64,000 nucleotides of DNA from Ctena decussata. Its lineage: Eukaryota; Mollusca; Bivalvia; Lucinida; Lucinidae. The stretch's first letter is position 1. Each line of letters opens with the position of its first letter. The notes under the pieces are model-generated. The model did not search any database. It worked only from the letters and a program-made list of their open reading frames with translations, and was not told the origin of the DNA. A program made the position numbers and the translations under genes. The stretch is from assembly GCA_963989385.1 (NCBI GenBank), contig OZ022512.1:29843899-29907898 (forward strand), written 5' to 3'. Below are positions 59,083-64,000 of the stretch, piece after piece.

Positions 59083-62000
59083 GGAGAGAGAGAGAATAAG
59101 AAAGAGAGAGAGATCGTATGCAGTTGAGCCAACCGGGCAAATGAAACGATCCTACGAGTAGATATGACCAGAAGGATCTGGGCAAGCGTTTTAGAATCAT
59201 ATCAGATCTTCTTCAAACGAAAGTATTCGAGCTGCTGCAGGACAAAAAAAGCAAATTGATGTTGGGCCAAATAACGACTTAGATCAGATTCGTCCAGTTT
59301 GATAAGAGTGTTCATTGCGCTCGATGGATTGATTTGATCTAAACTTCCTTCATGCAGTCTCAGAATAATCTAATCATACTGGGCTGATGACCAAGCTGAT
59401 CTGAGTCTTCGCTGTGCGAAACATAAAATACGTGCAAACACTGTACATTTTATTTGCTAAATGTAAAATGGAATGCCCAGAGAGTGCTGCAATCAAATGA
59501 CGTAGCCTATCACAGGCATCAAGAAGAAGAGAAAACCCCTCCGAACAAAATCCACAAAATAACAAGTAATTAATATCACAACAATTAGCTCTTTCTTCCC
59601 CAGCCGAGGTTGTAAATCTGCTAAAGTTTACATTTAAACGTGATAACAACAGCTTCGGCAATACAAAATACGATATAAATCACCTACTCCAAGTGATATT
59701 AAGTACGTATTACACCAGAACCGTCGCCTAGGAACGCCTTTAAACGCTTACTTTTATTTTCATTACTCCTGTGCTTCATATATACAAAGGGACTGTATTG
59801 TGCGGCTTGTTCTTATACTATAGTCTGTTGAGTGACTTTTTGTACAGACTCAACCAAAAAATCCCATAAAATGCGTTGGTTTTGACTTAAATCTACTACA
59901 TGCCATCTCCAATCACTATCGACAGCCGTACCGTGCAAATATTTTTACAATCGACAGCCGTATCATTGGTCATCGACAGCCGTATTGTAACTTTTTTAAA
60001 TCGTTCATAACATCTAGCAGAAACAATAAATGAGGCTAATGATATTAGTTCGCCAGAGCTCTTTTGCAAAGCAAACTGTCCAGGCAGTTTTATTTGTCTC
60101 TGACAGTTGTAAATGCTGAAATTTTGCAAATAAACGAAGAAAATGGAAGTTTTTGATACCAAGTACATTTTCGTAAAGATCTTTGTGTCACAACGCTTAC
60201 CAAGAGATCAGATATAAAGTTCAACACCTCTTTGACGATCGGCGGTGATTAAAATGTTTCTTTTTTCATTTTTCGAAGCTCAGAAGGCACCCGAACGTGG
60301 ATACTAACACCATCGACAGCCGTACTGCTCGGTCGAAAGCCGTAATTCTCGGTCGACAGCCAAATACGCAGTACCGGCTCGGTCGACAGCATAGGTAGAA
60401 GCATTGGTATTACCCCCGTGTCAATGTGAATTGTAAACAGTATTACCGTCCGTTCTGATCAATTTTATTAGTTAAGTTATGATAAATCTGTTTTAAGATA
60501 TATTTTTTTCATGAAATAAACATGTTTAACCTATCCACATCGCCAACATTCTTTGCTTGATTTCACCTGTTAAGGTTGCCGAAGAAGCCACCGAAGATTC
60601 TTTTATGGACGAGCCACCATCCTTGACGCGTGAGGTAAGTTTTTTTATTACTCTATCTTTATCTCAGAAAAAATACCGTAAATTCCCGATTTAAAGCATA
60701 GTGTTGGGACACAGCTTAGGACTTCTAACAAAATATCAACAGGCAACCATGATCAGTGCTACCCGTGACACAAACCATGCCACACTGTAAAAAAATCCGT
60801 ATAGTTTACGGTCAAAAAACTGGCAACCAGCTGCCAGTCATTTTACCGTTATTTCTACGGGCGCCCGTAAAAATTGCAGGTATCATCAAGCAGAGTGGGA
60901 CAGAATAGAGCAGGTGTAGTTTTGGTCAGATAGCCCCTCAACAATACAAAGTTATATTCGAGTGCGGCCAGTTAACATAAAACTTCCATTTCGTGTTTTC
61001 GAAAAATGTCTTACAGGCAAACGCCCGTAAAAATAACGGGGAAAGGACCTGCAGCTGGTTGCCAGTTATTCTACCGTAAAATCTACAGGTTTTTTTTACA
61101 GTGCATGATTTCCAAACATTACATACCACCATCGGATAATCGGTTTGACGTGGAGCGTATTAAACATACGTCGTGTCTGTTCAGAATTACAGAATAGAAA
61201 TAATAATCACGATTCGGTGCAAGAAAATAACTATTTCGATTCCTACATAATAGCAATATTCAGTGCATTCTTATGATTTGAGTTAACGCGCACATTGACA
61301 TAGAAAGTCAATTTCCTTTTGCTTTTTTTGCTTATTTTATTGCTTTTATTCGTTTTTAAATTGTAAAATACATACACATATATGTAATATACAAAAAAGT
61401 TTGGGACAAAAGCTGAGTCAACATTACGTCGTACAAACGTCGAAGCGCCGTGATGACGTCGAATCGACGTTAATACGTCGTCATGTCGACGTCATGTGCC
61501 TCCTGTGTGATAAAATGTAATGAAAACTTTTAATCCGATACGCATATATATATCCTAACTGTCTGCTCAATGTCTACAGTGCTCTGTGTACTGTCTGCTG
61601 TATACAGTCAATTTACTGTAAGCATATGCGCATGCACGTCAAATATGCGCAAGGGCAGCAGATAGGGGAAGCGTATGTGGAATTTCATATATGTAGTCCA
61701 GATGTATTTGTTTGTCTTTTGAGCAGGAGGCTGTGTATGAGGTGCATATGGATACTGACGGACCTCCAACATTAGAACCAATGGTGATAGACAACCCTCC
61801 AGTACTTGAGCCATTTGACACGATGGAGCCCCTGTCACCTGCTGCAGATGAACAACCGCCGGCGCTAGAACTGAGTGTAAGTTCTTAAAAAGATCTTTCA
61901 TATGTGCCGTTTCATCGTCTTTTTTATATTTAACATTTACCCATCGCTGCAACTTAAACACGAAGTCTCAAAAGTTGTTCCCCATATGGATCATTATGTT

Positions 62001-63967
62001 CTGGTCTTGTGCATTCCCGTTTTATTTGATCCTCGTTGACGTTGGTAGAATTTCTTATAATGATTGTTCACTGCGGAAATTAATTCACATATAACTGGTG
62101 GTAACAGTATGGTGATTACTGTCGTACTTTTGCGATAAAAGTTTACAACATTGTGTAAATTGTGTAAATTCATTGATTTATAAGGGAACGTCACTTTGTG
62201 GCGAATTCTTTTGTCCACCTATTGTACGTACGGACGTACGTGCGCACTTATGTTATAACGTACACACACACGCACGACCGAAGCACTACATGCGCCCGGA
62301 ATTATGCCGATGGCGGGGTCAAAAACCACTGAGCTGTAACAATACTCAATCAGAAAATTTTCTAATGATGCTCTTTTGACTTTTCTTAGGTCCAGAGTTC
62401 CGCGCACCAGACGTTCGACGAGTCTTTAGCTACAACACCATTGCTTGATCAGAGTGCCATGGAAGAGCAGACTCTGGCAGAGTTTGAGAGTTATCTGTCT
62501 GTACCAGTGGCAGAGTCAACAGTAGACGGAAATGTAAGTCAGTCTTGTAATTAATAATTTATTTTAACCTGTTGGACGATTGTGACTCCAGCTGTTCATC
62601 TAAAAGTCCGTCTGTTCTAGAATGGATGGATGGATGACTTGCGATTTTACGTCCTTTTCAACAGTATTTCAGTCATGTCAGGACGATGGGCAGATGATAA
62701 TGAAATGCTGTGTGCAATGGAACCCCGTTTACTATGGATGAAACTCCGCCTCCGGCAGGACTCGAACCCGCGACCGCTAGATCAGTAGGCCAGCGCTTAA
62801 CGTAACGTCAGAAACACCCCCGCATTCGCACAAAGTTCAAATTACGTCCTATTGACGTTGATGCAACATGATGACGTCTCATCGACATCAGTATGTCAAT
62901 ATGCTGTGACAGTTCCAAATATATATTTGATTAATGTACATTTTGTCGTCCATGAACTTCGTTCGCCCATCTCACCACCAATTTTGGTCTAGTTGCAATC
63001 TAGACCTTTAAGTTGATTTTCTTTGTAGGTTCGAAGGACGTCCCAACCTGCTGCAGCACTAGGTGCGACATTCACTGTCTCGGCTAACCAGAGCTTTCAT
63101 GGTCCCGACGTTTCAGTAAACCGTAGCAGTCTTGTGGATCCTCCTGCAGAAATGTCGTCTTTCAACATCGGAGATAGATTATTTGCCGACCCGGCTCCAT
63201 TGGAAGAAGAGTATGTATCATATAAACCATAGTAGCATAATTGTCTTCAAAATAGAGTATTTCTTATGCAATCTTTTAAAAAGATATATCAGGCTGTTCG
63301 AAATTTTATGTAGTTTTCAAAATGAACACGGGAGAAGAATTTGAATACAAGGAAAAATAAAATTAGAAGAAAAAGATGACTTGCCCATATCTCGTAATGT
63401 ATTTCATTACCTGTTCGATTCGCGAATATCGATTTTTAAAGAGTGAAGTGAAAAGTTCCATGGCAATGACCTAAAAATTATGATACTGCAAACTTTTAAT
63501 CTTCTTTTTTATACCCCGCCACACGTTAGTATGTTTCTCGCTGGCTGTCCATGTGTCTGTCCGTCCGTCGTACGTATGTCTGTCCGTCCGTCCGTGAGCA
63601 CTTCGTTTCCGTGCGATAACTTGAGTATTTATTGACAGATTTTCTTCAAACTTGGTATATATATTTTGACTATGAAAGGTTTGTAGTGGCGGGGTATTAC
63701 GCAGTCGTTTACAAGGCTTTTATTTTTAAATATGGTCTTGTTGAAGTTGTTTCAAATGCAAACATTAACTTTAGTTCTTACTTGAAATCTTCGTTTCAGA
63801 TGCTTAATATGAAATCTTTTTCATGCATTAACAGGTCACTGGTTGATGGTTCCATTGGGAATATAGATGCCTCCGCTCCAGAAATTTCGTATCAAGTGAT
63901 TGAGAACGGATCAAAGCGAGGAAAGAAAGTACTGGTTGACAATCAAGGTTTCACTTACAACGTGAAG
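44286..63967 (+). CDS. PHD-finger plus FLYWCH protein, 5' seven exons
   Basis: Exons 44286-44388, 44874-44983, 60575-60634, 61727-61876, 62390-62533, 63029-63210 and 63835-63967 join in phase (294 codons, open at the right edge). Residues 5-58 follow C-x2-C-x12-C-x2-C-x4-H-x2-C-x22-C-x2-C, the C4HC3 spacing of a PHD finger, with an aromatic residue two before Cys55. Residues ~72-250 are acidic and Pro/Ser-rich, probably disordered. From residue 267, ISYQVIENGSKRGKKVLVD and GFTYNVK match the start of a FLYWCH zinc-finger domain (residues S276, R278, G279, L283, D285, Y291); the W-C and H part would be in the next exon. FLYWCH domains are DNA-binding and often occur with MULE transposases, so the gene may be transposon-derived. 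Start chosen as the first ATG before the PHD finger. Intron 2 is 15.6 kb because of element A. Confidence 0.8.
44874..44983 (+). CDS. PHD/FLYWCH exon 2
   Basis: Acceptor TTATTTTTGCAG, donor GAG|GTAAGA. Completes the Gly codon and supplies the last PHD Cys pair (FVCVPC). GIS...YRAAVEG follows the Cys-Gly-Thr-Gly pattern seen in related mollusc-type fingers. Confidence 0.82.
45985..46222. mobile_element. MITE, GCGAAGACTCAGATCA family, copy 2
   Basis: Ends AGTCGCACCGTGACAAAACC and inner CCCAGCGAAGACACAGATC; right GATCTAGGACTTCGCTGGGC and GGCTTTGTGACTG. Sits inside element A. Confidence 0.7.
46223..46829. other. Element A interior, pearl-like repeat left part
   Basis: Repeated GGTCAAGGTCATT phrases (46266, 46366) and TTTGACAATTTAAA direct repeats. 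Probably the left part of a repeat ending at about 49055 with CAGGTGAGCGATTCAGGGCC, a common type of end for bivalve repeats. Confidence 0.45.
46830..47575. repeat. Minisatellite array, forward orientation
   Basis: About 15 units of ~45 bp: AGTAGCGCAGCGGCAATAGC, then GCTACTTCAGAAGAC, then a variable TTCCCCTTAT. Each unit contains its own inverted pair GTAGCGC...GCGCTAC. Internal frames are repeat artefacts. Confidence 0.9.
47576..48195. repeat. Spacer between inverted arrays, with an 86-bp direct repeat
   Basis: CTCCCTACAGGGTCAGTG... to CCCAGGTTGAGCTG occurs at 47697-47783 and 48108-48195. Between them lie GGGCC-rich hairpins (GGGCCTGAAGGGCCC, 47929-47943). Confidence 0.8.
48196..48745. repeat. 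Minisatellite array, inverted orientation
   Basis: About 12 units of ~46 bp reading GTGGCGCTAATGCCGCTGCG then CTACTAGAGGGTGAAGTCT, which is the reverse complement of the 46830-47575 units. The two arrays form a large imperfect palindrome. Confidence 0.9.
48750..48955 (+). mobile_element. SINE (family 1), head missing or degenerate
   Basis: GGCCACATACTTTCGTTTCT ... GACATGACCATAGCTG and TACCGTGGACGT, the same body and 3' end as 11813-11947 and 3631-3698, then an A-rich tail. Confidence 0.7.
48956..49580. other. Element A interior, no gene
   Basis: Includes CAGGTGAGCGATTCAGGGCC and hairpin GGGCCTCGCGGCCC at 49021-49050, the probable end of a pearl-like repeat. The rest is unassigned. Confidence 0.4.
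51263..55048. mobile_element. Transposon C, 3.8 kb, nested in B2
   Basis: TIRs of about 165 bp: left TATAGTGGGGCAGATATGT ... CAAATTTCATGC-type phrases inverted on the right, ending CATATCTGCCCAGCTATA. Shared inner blocks are GTGCACTTTTTGATAAAAGC, TTTTCAGGGTGGATG and GGCGGCCATCTTGA. B1 has the empty site (CACTTTCAAATAATATATTT). The duplication is short and AT-only (TA or TATA), as with Tc1/mariner-like insertion, but that is ambiguous in this sequence. Interior AT-rich, no transposase; G-rich tract at 53260-53287. Confidence 0.8.
56861..56904. repeat. Poly-T plus (GT)n microsatellite
   Basis: Lies in B2 at the site of the T run of B1 (29101-29127). Confidence 0.9.
58775..58862. repeat. Minisatellite, GAAACTTTTGAAAAGTTTC units
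   Basis: Four units of ~26 bp (CATAACGAAACTTTTGAAAA); each unit is itself a palindrome. Frames of 73-93 aa across it on both strands are artefacts. Confidence 0.9.
59041..59112. repeat. (GA)n microsatellite
   Basis: Long GA run with an ACGG and AATAAG interruption. Confidence 0.95.
59250..59425. mobile_element. MITE, GCGAAGACTCAGATCA family, copy 3
   Basis: Shares ATTCGTCCAGTTTGATAAGAGT with copy 2 and GCTGATCTGAGTCTTCGCTG with copy 1. Inside element A, near its right end. Confidence 0.65.
59426..60310. other. Right subterminal part of element A
   Basis: No gene. Contains TCGACAGCCGTA repeats at 59921-59990, mirroring the left subterminal region 45820-45895. Confidence 0.6.
60575..60634 (+). 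CDS. PHD/FLYWCH exon 3
   Basis: 20 codons, phase 0 to 0, acceptor CACCTGTTAAG, donor GAG|GTAAGT. Encodes acidic VAEEATEDSFMDEPPSLTRE. Begins only 155 bp after the end of element A. Confidence 0.7.
60783..61103. mobile_element. 321-bp MITE, CACTGTAAAAAAA ends
   Basis: CACTGTAAAAAAATCCGT ... AACTGGCAACCAGCTGCCAG pairs with CAGCTGGTTGCCAG ... ACAGGTTTTTTTTACAGTG. Hairpin-capable. CATG lies next to both ends, too short to define a duplication. Diverged pieces of the same family appear at 44455-44720 (GCCGTAAAAACTACGGTA; CAGCCAGTTGCCAGGTC) in intron 1. Confidence 0.8.
61424..61500. repeat. ACGT/TCGA-rich palindromic tract
   Basis: Overlapping palindromes such as GACGTCGAATCGACGT and GACGACGTATTAACGTCG-like arms. 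A related tract lies at 62845-62895. Confidence 0.6.
61727..61876 (+). CDS. PHD/FLYWCH exon 4
   Basis: 50 codons, phase 0 to 0; acceptor TTTGTCTTTTGAGCAG, donor AGT|GTAAGT. Encodes an acidic, proline-rich segment (EAVYEVHMDTDGPPTLEP...). No known domain. Confidence 0.75.
61877..62389 (+). other. PHD/FLYWCH intron 4
   Basis: No repeat of note beyond an ACGTACGGACGTACGT palindrome at about 62225-62241. Confidence 0.5.
62390..62533 (+). CDS. PHD/FLYWCH exon 5
   Basis: 48 codons, phase 0 to 0; acceptor CTTTTCTTAG, donor AAT|GTAAGT. Acidic Ser/Thr-rich segment (SSAHQTFDESLATTPLLDQ...). Confidence 0.75.
62619..62805 (-). mobile_element. tRNA-derived SINE-like element (family 2)
   Basis: Minus strand: GTTAAGCGCTGGCC head, B box GGGTTCGAGTCC, body AAACGGGGTTCCATTGCACA, tail AAAATCGCAAGTCATCCATC. 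Same order as 121-276. Confidence 0.7.
63029..63210 (+). CDS. PHD/FLYWCH exon 6
   Basis: Acceptor TTTCTTTGTAG, donor GA|GTATGT. Phase 0 in, two bases out. Encodes VRRTSQPAAALGATFTVSAN... and FNIGDRLFADPAPLEE. Confidence 0.75.
63211..63834 (+). other. PHD/FLYWCH intron 6 with a repeat end
   Basis: 63512-63700 begins ATACCCCGCCACACG and has TCTGTCCGTCCGTCG tracts, the usual end of a hairpin/GGAC-type bivalve repeat. The open frame over 63632-63834 is intronic; only its last part (from 63835) is exon. Confidence 0.55.
63835..63967 (+). CDS. PHD/FLYWCH exon 7, start of the FLYWCH domain
   Basis: Acceptor TGCATTAACAG fits the GA|G codon split; donor AAG|GTAGGA. Residues from ISYQVIENGSKRGKK to TYNVK match the first half of a FLYWCH domain. 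The domain is completed outside the window. Confidence 0.82.
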
Positions 63968-64000
63968 GTAGGATAGTATTTTGTCTCATTCTAACCTCAA

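Larger units (their letters stand above)
45389..60420. mobile_element. Element A: 15-kb TIR element filling intron 2
   Basis: Left end CACGGGGGTAATACCAATGC, right end GCATTGGTATTACCCCCGTG. The inverted repeats run about 110 bp with only about three mismatches. TCAAT stands directly outside both ends (45384-45388, 60421-60425), a 5-bp target duplication. Subterminal motifs GGCTGTCGACCGAG/TCGACAGCCGTA recur near the left end (45421, 45450, 45471, 45490, 45828, 45862, 45885) and inverted near the right end (59921, 59953, 59978, 60312, 60330, 60351, 60381). CAC ends with 5-bp duplications are known for Transib/RAG-like elements, but no transposase is recognisable. The content is inverted minisatellites, MITEs, a SINE and the nested RT/B2/C stack. 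Without A the intron would be about 0.55 kb. Confidence 0.85.

Noticed and set aside
45389..60420. Element A as a Polinton/Maverick
   Set aside because: Polintons have 6-bp duplications and AG/TC-type ends, and carry polymerase and integrase genes; none of these is seen.
63632..63834. Upstream extension of the last open frame as coding
   Set aside because: Phase from exon 6 (GA|) fits only the acceptor at 63834; the earlier part is repeat-derived intron.

Overview
The window is AT-rich, intron-rich animal DNA with GT-AG introns, SINEs, MITEs and long tandem-repeat transposons. Repeat types (arrays of ~150-165-bp units next to GGAC-rich tracts and a terminal hairpin, many copies of TGACCTTGACCTTG) and the gene set point to a mollusc, most likely a bivalve. 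That is an inference, not a species identification.

Three protein genes can be built exon by exon with matching splice phases. (1) 3313-12327, plus strand: the C-terminal part (215 aa, 5 exons) of a transmembrane channel-like (TMC) protein; upstream exons were not found. (2) 34538-19116, minus strand: a LanC-like (LANCL) protein, 8 exons and 379 aa, lacking only about 25 N-terminal residues, with zinc/glutathione site residues intact. It converges on the TMC gene. (3) 44286-63967, plus strand: a gene with an N-terminal PHD-type zinc finger (C4HC3), a long acidic linker and the start of a FLYWCH domain, running off the right edge. Genes 2 and 3 diverge. An isolated minus-strand exon candidate lies between them at 43254-43435.

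The rest is mostly mobile DNA. Layout: 1-3300 SINE-like remnant, microsatellites and a 165-bp-unit array; 3427-12258 TMC introns holding a minisatellite built from copies of a splice-donor sequence, tRNA-derived SINEs, a MITE and a 2.25-kb array; 12328-19115 intergenic, with another array; 19208-34420 LANCL introns with a 4.8-kb TIR transposon (B1), a 62-bp-arm palindrome, a broken non-LTR retrotransposon and an intact SINE; 34701-43250 a 180-bp-unit array and a 5.9-kb foldback element; 45389-60420 a 15-kb TIR element (A) that makes up nearly all of intron 2 of the PHD/FLYWCH gene.

Element A is the most striking object. It has ~110-bp near-identical TIRs, CAC...GTG ends and a perfect 5-bp target duplication. 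Inside it a non-LTR reverse transcriptase pseudogene is split by transposon B2 (with its own 5-bp duplication), and B2 is split by transposon C: four nested layers in one intron. I found no intact transposase in A, B or C.
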